Positions 22,959 through 32,397 are shown, counted from the stretch's first letter. The stretch is 64,000 bases of DNA from Rhodobacteraceae bacterium Alg231-30 (GCA_900143615.1 FREU01000001.1:644767-708766), one strand, 5' to 3'. The notes: generated by a model not told the origin, from the sequence alone. A program made the numbers and translations.

Positions 22959-25765
22959 GTCTTGGCCCTCGCCGCGCCTTGTTCAATCGCCTCGCGCAGG
23001 CGTTTTTCCAAGGTCTTTTGCTTGGATGCCGCATGGAACTTTAAGCCAAACATGTCTTTGACGTAAAAGCTGTCGACCACTTGCTCGCCAAAGGTCGCGA
23101 TCACGGCAGAGGCAATATACACATTGCTATTGGCCAAGGTGCGGGTGAGGTCAAAAAGGAGGCCCGGCCGGTCACGGGTGTCGACTTCGATAATCGTGTA
23201 GATTTCGGAGCCATCATTGTCAAAGGTGATGGTTGTCGGCACTTTGAAGGCGCGTTCGCGCTTTTTGATCACGTCACGAGACCGGATGGCTTCGGTGGTG
23301 ACCACTTCGCCGCCAAGAGTTTTTTCGATCATCTGGCGTAGGCGCGGCAGGCGAGACGCTTCATAAGGGCTGCCTTCGGCGTCTTGAATCCAGAAGGCCG
23401 CGGTGGCGTACCCATCCTTGGAGGTGAAGGTGCGCGCATCCACAATGTTGGCGCCGACCAATGCAAGGGCTCCGCACATGCGGCTGAAGATGCCTGGATG
23501 GTCGGCCATGGCAAAGCAGGCGCGGGTCGCGTCGCGATCTTCGTCGGGATGCAAATCAATGCGGACTTCGTCGTTGCCAATATCACGCAGCAGTTCGGCA
23601 AAAACTGTGTGCGCGGTGACATGCAAACCCTGCCAATAAGGTTCGTAGTGACGCGCTGTTTCGCGTTTGAGATCCTTGCTAGCCCATTCAGAAAGCTCGG
23701 CACGCAGTTTCTTTTTCGCTTCAGTGCCGCGATTCTCGCGCGTGATGCTCTCCATGCCGTCTTCCAACACCAGTTTTGTCTGGCGGTAGAGGGCGCGGAT
23801 GAGAACCGCTTTCCAGTTGTTCCATGTTTCAGGCGCAACGCCACGAATGTCACAGACGGTTAGCACCGTGAGTAAATTCAACCGTTCGACTGTCTTCACC
23901 GCTTTTGCAAAATCGCGCACGGTGCGCGGGTCTGCAATGTCGCGTTTCTGGGCCATGTCCGACATCAAGAGGTGATAGCGTACCAGCCATTCGACGGTGT
24001 CCGCTTCGGCTTTGGATAGTCCCAACTGCGGCGCAACCTTGCGCGAAATCTGTGCCCCAAGAACAGAGTGGTCGATTTCGCGCCCTTTGCCGATGTCGTG
24101 CAATAACATGGCGACCATCAGAACCTTGCGGTTGACGCCGGATTTCAGGATCGAGCTCGCCACAGGAAGCTCGTCTTCCAGTTCTTTATGCTCGATTTGG
24201 GTGAAGTTCGAAATCACCTGAATGGTGTGCTCATCGACCGTGTAGGCATGATACATGTTGAACTGCATCATCGCCACAATGGGTTCAAATTCGGGGATAA
24301 ACGCGGCCAGAACACCAAGTTCGTTCATGCGACGCAGGGCGCGTTCGGGATTGCCGTGTTTGAGTAATAGATCAAGAAATATGCGCTGAGCTTCTTTGTT
24401 CGCGCGCATTTCATCGTCGATCAAATGCAAGTTTGCCGTGATGAGACGCATTGCGTCGGGATGGATCAACATACCGGTGCGCAGGCCTTCCTCAAAGATG
24501 CGCAGCAAGTTGACCTTGTCGGCAAGAAAGCCGTCTTCATCTGCGATCGCAAGGCGGTTGTGAATGACCTTGTAGGCGGCTTTTACGCGCGGCTTGCGGC
24601 GGAATAGCCGCTCCATCAAAGGCGCTGCTTTGGCGTGGATTGCTTCGAGGTTGGTCAAGAGGATGCGGGTAAGATCGCCCACCGAGGTGGCATGCCGGAA
24701 ATAGTCCTGCATGAAATGCTCAACCGCGCGACGCCCGCCTTTGTCCGCGTAGCCCATGCGATCGGCAACTTCGACTTGGGTGTCAAAGCTGAGTAGCTCA
24801 ACGGGACGGTTTGAAATCAAGTGTAGATGTCCACGCACCGCCCACAGGAAATTCTCGGCCTCGATAAAGCGCACAAGCTCGTCTTGGCGCAGTACGTCCA
24901 TCGCCACCAGTTCGGAGACCTCGGTCACATGGTAGACGTATTTGGCGATCCAGAAGAGTGATTGAAGATCGCGCAGGCCACCTTTGCCTTCTTTCACATT
25001 TGGCTCAACTACATAGCGCTCGCCTTGTTTCAGGTGGCGCGCATCGCGCTCTTCCAGTTTGGCGTCAATAAATTCGCGTTCTGTGCCCTTGAAAAGATCT
25101 TCGTTCAGCCGTGTCGAGAGCTCGTCTGCCAAGGGGGCATGGCCGCGTAAAAAACGGTGTTCCAGCAGGGCGGTGCGAATTGTGTAGTCTTCACGCCCCA
25201 GTCGCACACAGTCTTTGACAGTGCGCGAGGCGTGGCCAACTTTGAGACGTAAATCCCAAAGGATATAGAGCATGGATTCAATCACACTCTCGGCCCATGG
25301 GGTGATTTTGTAAGGTGTAAGAAACAGCAGGTCGACGTCAGAGTGTGGCGCCATTTCTCCTCTGCCATAACCCCCTACAGCAAACAGCGCGATGCGCTCT
25401 GCTTCGGTGGGATTTGCCAGCGGATAGAACCGCGAGGTGGCTACATAATAAGCGCAGCTCACAAGACAATCTGTCAGCCATGTGTACGAACGCGTCATTT
25501 CGCGTGCGGCAAAAGGTTTCTCGCCAAACGCTTGCGCAATTCTGTCCATGCCTGCTTTGCGCCGCGCCAGAAGTTCTTTGACAATGTCACCACGCAGGGA
25601 GCGTTCGTCCGCCTTTTGTGCGCAAATCTCATCCAACCGCGCCGTCACGGTGGCGCGGTCAAAGATGTCGTCTGGAGGGCAGATGAGATCTGCGTGGGGG
25701 AGGTCTGTTGTAGAGGGGCGGGCCTTAGAAGCCAGCTCCGCCAAATCGTGAGGGGGCAGGGTCAA
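22955..25765 (-). CDS. glnD: [Protein-PII] uridylyltransferase/uridylyl-removing enzyme
   Basis: A 936-residue nitrogen sensor with all GlnD domains: nucleotidyltransferase (GGYGRGEMAPHSDVDLLFL, 131-149, with the metal-binding DVD), the helical GlnD-UR-UTase region, an HD hydrolase domain (LLHDIGKGREIDHS), and two C-terminal ACT domains (about 735-815 and 850-925). It uridylylates PII when glutamine is low and removes the group when glutamine is high. The start is probably TTG at 25765 (or a TTG seven codons on); its first codons overlap the 3' end of the LpoA-like gene by up to 41 bp. Confidence 0.93.
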   Translation of the reverse strand: MTLPPHDLAELASKARPSTTDLPHADLICPPDDIFDRATVTARLDEICAQKADERSLRGDIVKELLARRKAGMDRIAQAFGEKPFAAREMTRSYTWLTDCLVSCAYYVATSRFYPLANPTEAERIALFAVGGYGRGEMAPHSDVDLLFLTPYKITPWAESVIESMLYILWDLRLKVGHASRTVKDCVRLGREDYTIRTALLEHRFLRGHAPLADELSTRLNEDLFKGTEREFIDAKLEERDARHLKQGERYVVEPNVKEGKGGLRDLQSLFWIAKYVYHVTEVSELVAMDVLRQDELVRFIEAENFLWAVRGHLHLISNRPVELLSFDTQVEVADRMGYADKGGRRAVEHFMQDYFRHATSVGDLTRILLTNLEAIHAKAAPLMERLFRRKPRVKAAYKVIHNRLAIADEDGFLADKVNLLRIFEEGLRTGMLIHPDAMRLITANLHLIDDEMRANKEAQRIFLDLLLKHGNPERALRRMNELGVLAAFIPEFEPIVAMMQFNMYHAYTVDEHTIQVISNFTQIEHKELEDELPVASSILKSGVNRKVLMVAMLLHDIGKGREIDHSVLGAQISRKVAPQLGLSKAEADTVEWLVRYHLLMSDMAQKRDIADPRTVRDFAKAVKTVERLNLLTVLTVCDIRGVAPETWNNWKAVLIRALYRQTKLVLEDGMESITRENRGTEAKKKLRAELSEWASKDLKRETARHYEPYWQGLHVTAHTVFAELLRDIGNDEVRIDLHPDEDRDATRACFAMADHPGIFSRMCGALALVGANIVDARTFTSKDGYATAAFWIQDAEGSPYEASRLPRLRQMIEKTLGGEVVTTEAIRSRDVIKKRERAFKVPTTITFDNDGSEIYTIIEVDTRDRPGLLFDLTRTLANSNVYIASAVIATFGEQVVDSFYVKDMFGLKFHAASKQKTLEKRLREAIEQGAARAKT

Positions 25766-26894
25766 TGATTACAACCTTCCTGTCGCGCACTGTGGCCACA
25801 GCCAACCCGCGCTCGTTAGTTCCGTCCGAGCGCAGTCGGAAAATGCCGTTTACGCCCTGAAAGCCAGCACCTTGTGTCAGTGCATTTGTTGTGAGTGCAT
25901 CAGATTTACCCGCTTTGACCAGTGCGCCGATTGCCGCGATCCCATCATATGCCAAGCCGCCGATTGGATGCGGGAGGCCGCCGTATGTGCTGGCATAACG
26001 TGTCTGAAACTGTTGCGTCAGCGAAGGATCAGGCATAGCGAACCAGCCGCCCTGTATACCCGGGAGTTCGAGCGTTTGCGCAGGGATGTCCCAACGGGTG
26101 AGGCCAAGATACTGAATGGCTGCGGGGCTAAGACCAGCTTCGGGCAGCAGCTGGGTCATCAGCGGCAACGCGCCTGAGGTGTCAGACGTCAAAAACAGCG
26201 CGTCTGCACCATTGGTTTCGGCAGTCAGTTTGATCTGTGAGGTGGCCGCGATCACACCTTCTTGGGAGAATTCATAGCTGACTGTTCCCGCTTCCTGTGC
26301 GCGTTGGTTGGCGATGGCCGCCAGAATGGCATTGCGTCCAATTTGCCCCGAGACGTTGTCGGCATGCGCAACCAAGACGTTTTCTTTACCGTTGGCCTTG
26401 GCGTAGCCCACCAAACGATCAGCGGTGTTCTCAAATGTTGGCCCAAGCACAAACAGGTTTCCACCAGCAATTGTGGTGTTGTTGGAGAAGGCCAGGACAT
26501 TCACATTGCGGTTGGCGACTGCTTTTGCTGCGGCGTTTGCAGCTTCGGCAAAGACTGGACCGAGAATAATTTTAGCACCTTCATTGACCGCCTGAATGGC
26601 TGCAGCATGGGCCGTTTCAGCGTTGCCGCTAGTTGAATAGACGCGCAGATCAATTTGCACGCCATCCAGATCGGCGATTGCAAGGCGGGCTGCATTCTCA
26701 AGGCTTTGCGCCAAAAGGGCGTCGCCGGAATTACCAGAATCCTTTGGGACCAGAAGCGCAACAGGCACTGGGGCGCTGGTCGAAATGCTGGGGCCTGAGC
26801 TACTCACCGTGTCACAAGCAACCAAAGCAAAGCCTGACAAGGCCAATGCGGCCCCTTTCAGAATTCTGCGGGCAGGTTTAAGAAAAGAAAACAT
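25725..26894 (-). CDS. LpoA-like lipoprotein (periplasmic-binding-protein fold)
   Basis: A 389-residue lipoprotein. The N-terminal signal ends in a lipobox at LSGFALVACDT, then a Ser/Pro linker leads to a type I periplasmic-binding-protein domain (PVALLVPKDSGNSGDALLAQ ... GLAYDGIAAIGALV). It corresponds in synteny (divergent rsmI, then yraN) to YraM/LpoA, the outer-membrane activator of PBP1A, though the N-terminal TPR-like domain of gammaproteobacterial LpoA is absent. Peptidoglycan-synthase activation is thus a reasonable but unproven role. ATG 26894 has GGAG upstream. Confidence 0.82.
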   Translation of the reverse strand: MFSFLKPARRILKGAALALSGFALVACDTVSSSGPSISTSAPVPVALLVPKDSGNSGDALLAQSLENAARLAIADLDGVQIDLRVYSTSGNAETAHAAAIQAVNEGAKIILGPVFAEAANAAAKAVANRNVNVLAFSNNTTIAGGNLFVLGPTFENTADRLVGYAKANGKENVLVAHADNVSGQIGRNAILAAIANQRAQEAGTVSYEFSQEGVIAATSQIKLTAETNGADALFLTSDTSGALPLMTQLLPEAGLSPAAIQYLGLTRWDIPAQTLELPGIQGGWFAMPDPSLTQQFQTRYASTYGGLPHPIGGLAYDGIAAIGALVKAGKSDALTTNALTQGAGFQGVNGIFRLRSDGTNERGLAVATVRDRKVVIIDPAPSRFGGAGF

Positions 26895-26991
26895 CACTCA
26901 AGCTCCAATTTCATTTGGGGTCGCGTCCGCGTTTCCAATCCGGCCGCCCGTTGGTGCCAGATCATAAACGCTAAGAAGGGCGGGTCCAGAG

Positions 26992-27849
26992 GTGAATCAC
27001 AAGATAGAGAAATTGCAGCCCGGGTTGTATTTTGTAGCCACACCGATTGGCACGGCCCGCGACATTACCCTGCGTGCGCTTGATTTGTTGGCTTCGGCAG
27101 ATGTGCTGGCGGCAGAAGATACACGATCCATGAAACGATTGCTGGAAATTCATGGGGTTCCACTGGGCGATAGACCGCTGATTTCGTACCACGATCACTC
27201 TGGCGCAGGCGCGCGGGCTAAGTTGTTGGCACATTTAGAGGCAGGGCGCTCAGTGGCCTATGCATCTGAGGCTGGCACGCCATTGATTGCGGACCCTGGA
27301 TACCATCTGTCCAAAGACGCCGCCGAAGCGGGCTATCTTGTGACATCAGCGCCAGGACCGTCGGCAATTGTGACGGCTTTGACGCTGGCGGGCTTGCCGA
27401 CGGATGCGTTTTTCTTTGCCGGATTTCTGCCGAATGCACACAAAGCGCGCCTTTCGGCGCTGCAAGCACTGGCGGAAGTGCCCGGAACCTTGGTGTTTTA
27501 CGAATCACCTCGGCGAATCGCGGACATGCTGGAAGATGCTGCGACGGCGTTGGGTGGAACACGTCAGGCAGCGGTCGCGCGGGAGTTGACCAAGAAGTTT
27601 GAAGAAGTCTTGCGAGGGTCGTTGAGCGAGCTGCACACGGTCGCACAGGACCGCACGTTCAAAGGGGAATGTGTGGTGCTGGTGGATCGCGCCCGTGGCG
27701 AGGCGGCGGGTGAAGACGATTTGCAGGCGGCATTGAGCCAAGCGCTGGAAAGCATGAGTGTGCGCGATGCTGCGGAAACTGTGGCGAAGGCCTATGGCGT
27801 GAATAAACGTAAAATTTATGGAATGGCTCTTAAACTGCAGGACAAGTAA
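26992..27849 (+). CDS. rsmI: 16S rRNA (cytidine1402-2'-O)-methyltransferase RsmI
   Basis: A 285-residue SAM-dependent methyltransferase of the tetrapyrrole-methylase fold: GLYFVATPIGTARDITLRAL at the start, AAEDTRSMKRLL, YHDHS, and SEAGTPLIADPGYHLSKDA (more often SDAGTP). RsmI methylates the ribose of C1402 in the decoding centre. The start is GTG at 26992. It is followed by yraN with 21 bp between and is divergent from the LpoA-like gene, as in many proteobacteria. Confidence 0.94.
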   Translation: MNHKIEKLQPGLYFVATPIGTARDITLRALDLLASADVLAAEDTRSMKRLLEIHGVPLGDRPLISYHDHSGAGARAKLLAHLEAGRSVAYASEAGTPLIADPGYHLSKDAAEAGYLVTSAPGPSAIVTALTLAGLPTDAFFFAGFLPNAHKARLSALQALAEVPGTLVFYESPRRIADMLEDAATALGGTRQAAVARELTKKFEEVLRGSLSELHTVAQDRTFKGECVVLVDRARGEAAGEDDLQAALSQALESMSVRDAAETVAKAYGVNKRKIYGMALKLQDK

Positions 27850-27870
27850 TGTGCTGTTTGGGCGAGTTTT

Positions 27871-28251
27871 ATGCCAAAGGAAAATCAAAGACAGAATCGT
27901 GGACATCTCGGATATTTGGCGGGGCAAGCCGCCGAGGAAAGCGTTGCGCGTTTTTACGAAGCTGCAGGCGGGAAAATACTGCAACAGCGTTGGCGTGGAC
28001 AGGCTGGTGAGATCGACCTGATCGTTTCGGCTGACGATGAAATAGTTTTTGTGGAAGTCAAGAAAAGCCGTGATTTTGCGCGTGCCGCCGCGGCGTTGAG
28101 GCCAGCGCAGATGGCGCGATTGAGGGGCGCAGGCGAAGAGTATTTGGGACGGCTACCCAATGGGTTGCTGACAAATGCACGTTTTGATGTCGCGCTGGTA
28201 GATGTTCACGGTGCCGTGAAAATTTTGGAAAACGCGTTGATGGAAGCCTAG
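27871..28251 (+). CDS. yraN: YraN family nuclease-fold protein (UPF0102)
   Basis: A 126-residue protein of the Holliday-junction-resolvase-like endonuclease fold. GHLGYLAGQAAEESVARFYE is the N-terminal helix; WRGQAGEIDLIV (E, D) and VFVEVKKS (E-x-K) together form the PD-(D/E)xK metal site of the family. The biological role is not established. It follows rsmI closely and precedes gshB. Confidence 0.9.
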   Translation: MPKENQRQNRGHLGYLAGQAAEESVARFYEAAGGKILQQRWRGQAGEIDLIVSADDEIVFVEVKKSRDFARAAAALRPAQMARLRGAGEEYLGRLPNGLLTNARFDVALVDVHGAVKILENALMEA

Positions 28252-28314
28252 GGTGGCATTGCAACGCTGTCTATGTTGCGCCATGTAATGGGGGCATAAA
28301 CAGAGGTTGCCCCT

Positions 28315-29256
28315 ATGAAAATCGCATTTCAGATGGATCCCATTCAGTCGGTGGATATCAATGCCGACAGCTCTTTTCGTTTAGCTGAAGAAGCACAGGC
28401 GCGTGGGCATGAATTGTTTTTCTACTCGCCTGACAAGTTGGCCTATGAAGAAGGCGTGATCACTGCGCGTGGACAGACGATGACTGTGCGGCGCGAGCAG
28501 GGCAATCATGTTGACCTAGGGCCGGAAGAGCGTGTGGAGTTGCGCGATTTTGATGTGGTTTGGCTACGTCAAGACCCGCCATTTGACATGCACTACATTA
28601 CGGCCACCCATTTGTTGGATCGATTGATGCCTGAGACGTTGGTGGTCAATGATCCGTTTTGGGTGCGCAATTATCCCGAAAAACTCTTGGTATTGGATTT
28701 TCCAGATCTCACTCCGCCGACAACTGTTGCGCGAGATCTGGACACTATCAAAGCTTTTAAGGCCAAGCACAAAGACGTCATTCTGAAGCCGCTTTATGGC
28801 AATGGAGGCGCGGGCGTCTTCCGGCTTGATGCGAATGACAGAAATCTGACCTCGCTGCACGAGCTGTTCTCAAGTTTTAGCCGTGAGCCGTTGATTGTGC
28901 AGAAGTTTTTGCCTGATGTCAGCAATGGTGACAAACGTGTGATTCTTGTGGATGGCGAGCCTGTTGGGGCGATCAACCGCGTTCCTGCTGCTGGAGAAAC
29001 GCGCAGCAATATGCACGTTGGCGGGCGACCCGAAAAGATCGAGCTGAGTGCGCGGGATCGTGAGATTTGTGAAGCCATTGGCCCGCTGTTGCGTGAAAAA
29101 GGGCAGGTATTTGTCGGCATCGATGTGATTGGTGACTATCTGACTGAAATCAACGTGACGTCGCCGACGGGTATTCAAGAGCTTGAGCGATTTGACGGGA
29201 TTAATGTGGCCGAAAAGATCTGGGAAGTGATCGAAGCCAAGCGCGCTGCAATCTGA
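28315..29256 (+). CDS. gshB: Glutathione synthetase
   Basis: A 313-residue ATP-grasp enzyme. MKIAFQMDPIQSVDINADSS and VWLRQDPPFDMHY are GshB N-terminal signatures; VILKPLYGNGGAGVFRL is the glycine-rich ATP loop; FVGIDVIGDYLTEINVTSPT carries the magnesium-binding acid and Asn. It joins gamma-glutamylcysteine to glycine. Glutathione use in the neighbourhood (GST, GFA-fold protein) fits the context. It converges on the tail-collar gene with a stem-loop between them. Confidence 0.96.
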   Translation: MKIAFQMDPIQSVDINADSSFRLAEEAQARGHELFFYSPDKLAYEEGVITARGQTMTVRREQGNHVDLGPEERVELRDFDVVWLRQDPPFDMHYITATHLLDRLMPETLVVNDPFWVRNYPEKLLVLDFPDLTPPTTVARDLDTIKAFKAKHKDVILKPLYGNGGAGVFRLDANDRNLTSLHELFSSFSREPLIVQKFLPDVSNGDKRVILVDGEPVGAINRVPAAGETRSNMHVGGRPEKIELSARDREICEAIGPLLREKGQVFVGIDVIGDYLTEINVTSPTGIQELERFDGINVAEKIWEVIEAKRAAI

Positions 29257-29300
29257 GCTGGGCACGCCGGCTTATGGGACTGAAACGGCGATCTTTGCAA

Positions 29301-29328
29301 GATTGGGGAAGCTTATGCCTCCCCGATC
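29301..29328. terminator. Bidirectional stem-loop between gshB and the tail-collar gene
   Basis: Arms GATTGGGGA / TCCCCGATC (one G-U pair) separating two converging stop codons. No long T-run on either side. Confidence 0.45.
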
Positions 29329-29335
29329 AAGTCCC

Positions 29336-29854
29336 TTAGCTGCGTGAGGGGTAAATGCCCTCAAGGCACATGCAGTAGGATACGGCCAGATAAGGTTGCA
29401 TGTTGTCATGCGCTTGATTTCCTCCGGCGGATGTGGTGGGGAACATAACGCCGTCAGCTGACGTCTGATAAAGCTTGTGAACAGCGTTCGTTTCGTCTGC
29501 TGGGACGGCATTGGCGGGAAGCTGTTGATTGCCGGGTTGGTCGCTGCATTGGGGATTGTGCGAGTGGCTGGGCATTTCGGCCGGAGTGAGCTGCACCATC
29601 TCCATTCCACTTTTTTGCCCTTGGCGATAGTCACGGAGGCCGGGCCCTTGACCTTTGTGAAGCGGCACGCGACCACGCAAATCCGGTAGCGCAAAGGTAC
29701 TTCGTCCGTCTCCGCCATAAGTTGTTCCGATCAGTGAAAATAATGCGGTATGTTGCGAGACCGAAAGCAGGGTTCCGTCGCAAAAGGCCCAATCGACCGG
29801 CGCAAAAGTGAAGCCGAAAAGGCGAATTTCTCCGATGTAGGCTATGTCAGTCAT
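29336..29854 (-). CDS. Phage tail-collar/microcystin-dependent (MdpB-like) protein
   Basis: A 172-residue protein with the tail-collar domain: YIGEIRLFGFTFAPVDWAFC, then DGTLLSVSQHTALFSLIGTT, YGGDGRSTFALPDLRGRVPL, and a C-terminus ending in NMQPYLAVSYCMCLEGIYPS. Phage members sit on receptor-binding tail fibres; bacterial homologues such as MdpB are chromosomal and of unknown role. No other phage genes are nearby. The upstream region (29855-29950) is strongly AT-rich compared with its surroundings, and GAGG precedes the ATG. Confidence 0.85.
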   Translation of the reverse strand: MTDIAYIGEIRLFGFTFAPVDWAFCDGTLLSVSQHTALFSLIGTTYGGDGRSTFALPDLRGRVPLHKGQGPGLRDYRQGQKSGMEMVQLTPAEMPSHSHNPQCSDQPGNQQLPANAVPADETNAVHKLYQTSADGVMFPTTSAGGNQAHDNMQPYLAVSYCMCLEGIYPSRS

Positions 29855-29950
29855 GTGTACCTCACTAAAGTTGAAGGGTTTTTCTTATTTCCCCTTTAAG
29901 ATGTTTTTCAAAATAACCTTTAGATTGAATTTGTCTAACAAAAACTGCTC
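29855..29950 (-). promoter_or_regulatory. AT-rich region before the tail-collar gene
   Basis: A markedly AT-rich 96-bp stretch between the yifB stop and the tail-collar start, holding an inverted TTAGA-N9-TCTAA. It probably contains the promoter; AT-richness makes it a plausible H-NS (HvrA) target, by inference. Confidence 0.35.
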
Positions 29951-31465
29951 TTAGTTGCTATTGCGAGTCGGCAGGCGAAAGCTGATCGCTTCGGCGATGT
30001 GTGGCTTGAGCACAGCATCGCTCTGGTCAAGGTCGGCAATTGTTCGAGCGACCCGTAAAACCCTGTGATAGGCGCGCGCCGAAAGACTGAACCGTTTCGC
30101 GGCTTTGGCAAAAAATTCGCGGCCCTCCGGATCCGGCGTCGCAATCTCTTCTAGAATTTGGCCTTGCGCATCGGCATTGACGCGCAACAGCGGGTTCTGT
30201 TCAAAACGTTTTTGCTGGATGTCTCGAGCGTTGGCGACGCGCGCGGCAATATCGGATGAACTTGCGCCGTTTGCTGGCAGTTCTAAATCGCTAAAGCTGA
30301 CGGGGGGGACTTCGATCCTTAGGTCTAGCCTGTCGAGTAAAGGCCCAGATAGGCGGCCGAGATAGTCCTCACCACAATCCGGCACGCGCGCGCAGGCGCG
30401 CTCGGGGTCAAACATGTGGCCGCATCGACAGGGATTGGCTGCAGCCACCAGCATGAATTTACTAGGATATGTGACATGCGCATTTGCGCGCGCAATCATG
30501 ACTTCACCAGACTCAATGGGCTGGCGCAAGGTTTCCAATACAGCCCGGGAGAATTCGGGTAATTCATCCATGAACAGGACACCGTTATGGGCCAGCGATA
30601 TTTCACCCGGCATGGCGCGGCGTCCACCTCCGACAATTGCTGCCATTGACGCCGTGTGATGGGGTTCGCGAAACGGGCGCACCCGAGAAATTCCACCCTG
30701 ATCCATTAATCCGGCAACGGAATGTATCATAGAGGTTTCCAAGGCCTCGGTGGGGCTGAGCGGTGGAAGTATGGACGGCAGACGCGCCGCGAGCATGGAT
30801 TTGCCCGACCCCGGCGCGCCGATCATAAAAAGATGATGTCGACCGGCCGCCGCGATTTCCAAAGCGCGTTTGGCCCGCTCTTGACCTTTCACATCGCGCA
30901 AGTCCAGACCGCTGCTTTCGCCCGTAACTTCGCCGGGTTCTGACGGTGCGAGCGGGGATTGGCCGGAATAGTGGCGCACCACGTCCGCAAGACAATCGGC
31001 TCCAATCACTTGCGTCGCAGCGACCCAAGCAGCTTCGGCCCCTGAGGCGCGCGGGCACAGGAGGCTGCGGTCGTCTTGAGCGGCGGACATCGCCGCCGGC
31101 AATGCGCCGGTGACTGGAATGAGGGAGCCATCAAGGGAGAGCTCTCCTAAGCTGACGGTGCTTTCGGCGGCATCTTCGGGGATTGTACCAAGTGCCGCCA
31201 AAAGCGCCACGGCGATGGGCAAATCAAAGTGGCTGCCTTCCTTTGGCAGATCAGCAGGAGACAAATTGATTGTGATCCGCTTGGAGGGAAGAGCGATGGC
31301 CATTGCCGCCAGAGCAGAGCGTACGCGGTCGCGTGCCTCGGACACAGCTTTGTCTGGCAGGCCTACAATCGAGAAAGCAGGCAGTCCCGGAGTGACCGCG
31401 CATTGGACCTCGACCTGATGGGCCTGCACGCCTTCGAAGGCAACCGTATATGCGCGCGATACCAT
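29951..31465 (-). CDS. comM: YifB/ComM-type Mg-chelatase-like AAA ATPase
   Basis: A 504-residue protein: an N-terminal ChlI/Lon-like domain (GLPAFSIVGLPDKAVSEARD and ITINLSPADLPKEGSHFDLP), an AAA+ ATPase with Walker A MIGAPGSGKS and Walker B LFMDELPEF, and the C-terminal Mg-chelatase subunit domain (LSARAYHRVLRVARTIADL). ComM homologues act as helicases that extend branch migration during natural transformation, though the gene is widespread. ATG 31465 is chosen because GGAGG lies eight bases upstream. There are four Cys (AANPCRCGH ... ERACARVPDC) that likely bind zinc. Confidence 0.92.
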   Translation of the reverse strand: MVSRAYTVAFEGVQAHQVEVQCAVTPGLPAFSIVGLPDKAVSEARDRVRSALAAMAIALPSKRITINLSPADLPKEGSHFDLPIAVALLAALGTIPEDAAESTVSLGELSLDGSLIPVTGALPAAMSAAQDDRSLLCPRASGAEAAWVAATQVIGADCLADVVRHYSGQSPLAPSEPGEVTGESSGLDLRDVKGQERAKRALEIAAAGRHHLFMIGAPGSGKSMLAARLPSILPPLSPTEALETSMIHSVAGLMDQGGISRVRPFREPHHTASMAAIVGGGRRAMPGEISLAHNGVLFMDELPEFSRAVLETLRQPIESGEVMIARANAHVTYPSKFMLVAAANPCRCGHMFDPERACARVPDCGEDYLGRLSGPLLDRLDLRIEVPPVSFSDLELPANGASSSDIAARVANARDIQQKRFEQNPLLRVNADAQGQILEEIATPDPEGREFFAKAAKRFSLSARAYHRVLRVARTIADLDQSDAVLKPHIAEAISFRLPTRNSN

Positions 31466-31530
31466 CGCCAAAACCTCCACCAGACCGAATTAGCCTAGGT
31501 GGAAGTTGGTTAGCGAAAGGTAAACGCGAT

Positions 31531-32397
31531 CTACATCAGCGCCATGAAGGCAGGCCATGCTTCTGGATCAGCGACGGTTTTGTCGCGGCAAAATGGATTG
31601 CAAAAGCCAAATGTTCGGCCGTCTATTTCCATCAGATCAGTCGCGGGTTTGCCGGAGTAAGGACAGTTGTCGTTCTCTGGAACACCATCATGCACGGCCA
31701 TTGCTGTGCGCAGTGTCGGTCCAGGCCATGGGCGCGTGGCAAAATCCTTGGCGTACCAAGGCAGAGTTGCCCCATGGACAAGTCCCATGGCGCGCCAACG
31801 ACGAAAGGCAGGATCGGCAAGGTGAGCGACCACGTATGCTTGGGCTTCGCTGGCCATTGGCAGATCATATCCTGCAATGCGTGCCGCAATTGGTGCATAG
31901 AACACATCGGCAATGGAATAGGTGCCGCAAAGCCATGGCCCTTGGGAGTTGCAGGCTTCCCGAGCATGCCGCCAAATGGCCTCGAGCCTGTCGAGATCGG
32001 CGCGCACCGCGTCAGACGGCTCAGTGTCGACATAGCTGAGCCGCAAGTTCATTGGACAGTCTGTTCGCAATGCACCAAATCCGGAATGCATCTCTGCCGC
32101 CAAGCTACGCGCAATAGAACGGGCCTTTGGATCGACCGGCCAGAGGCCTGCGTCCGGATGGCGGGTTGCGAGCTCTTCGCCAATCGCAAGACTGTCTGAC
32201 ACCACGGCGCCTTCGGGTGTAATCATAGTGGGGACGGTTTTTGCGGGGGCATACCGTTGTAATTGTTGTGCAACCGAGCGGTCGGAAAAGTCGACCATTT
32301 CGGATTTGAAAGGGATGTTAAAACGTTCAAATAATAGCCAGCCGCGTAGCGACCAAGATGAATAGGCGTAATCGCCAAGAAGAAGATGATAGGTCAT
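31531..32397 (-). CDS. Glutathione S-transferase with a C-terminal cysteine tail
   Basis: A 288-residue protein. The first part is a two-domain GST (YAYSSWSLRGWLLFERFNIP, then VPTMITPEGAVVSDSLAIGE). After the helical domain, about residue 240, comes an extra 45-residue segment with CPYSG, then FGFCNPFC (C245, C266, C270), resembling a YHS-like or zinc-ribbon metal-binding tail that GSTs normally lack. The conserved tail suggests metal sensing or a tethered redox function (inference). Same strand as its neighbours with 60-70 bp gaps. Confidence 0.8.
   Translation of the reverse strand: MTYHLLLGDYAYSSWSLRGWLLFERFNIPFKSEMVDFSDRSVAQQLQRYAPAKTVPTMITPEGAVVSDSLAIGEELATRHPDAGLWPVDPKARSIARSLAAEMHSGFGALRTDCPMNLRLSYVDTEPSDAVRADLDRLEAIWRHAREACNSQGPWLCGTYSIADVFYAPIAARIAGYDLPMASEAQAYVVAHLADPAFRRWRAMGLVHGATLPWYAKDFATRPWPGPTLRTAMAVHDGVPENDNCPYSGKPATDLMEIDGRTFGFCNPFCRDKTVADPEAWPAFMALM

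Noticed and set aside
29336-29854. Prophage remnant
   Set aside because: Only one tail-collar gene is present; there is no integrase, capsid, terminase or attachment-site repeat, and MdpB-like genes occur alone in bacterial chromosomes.
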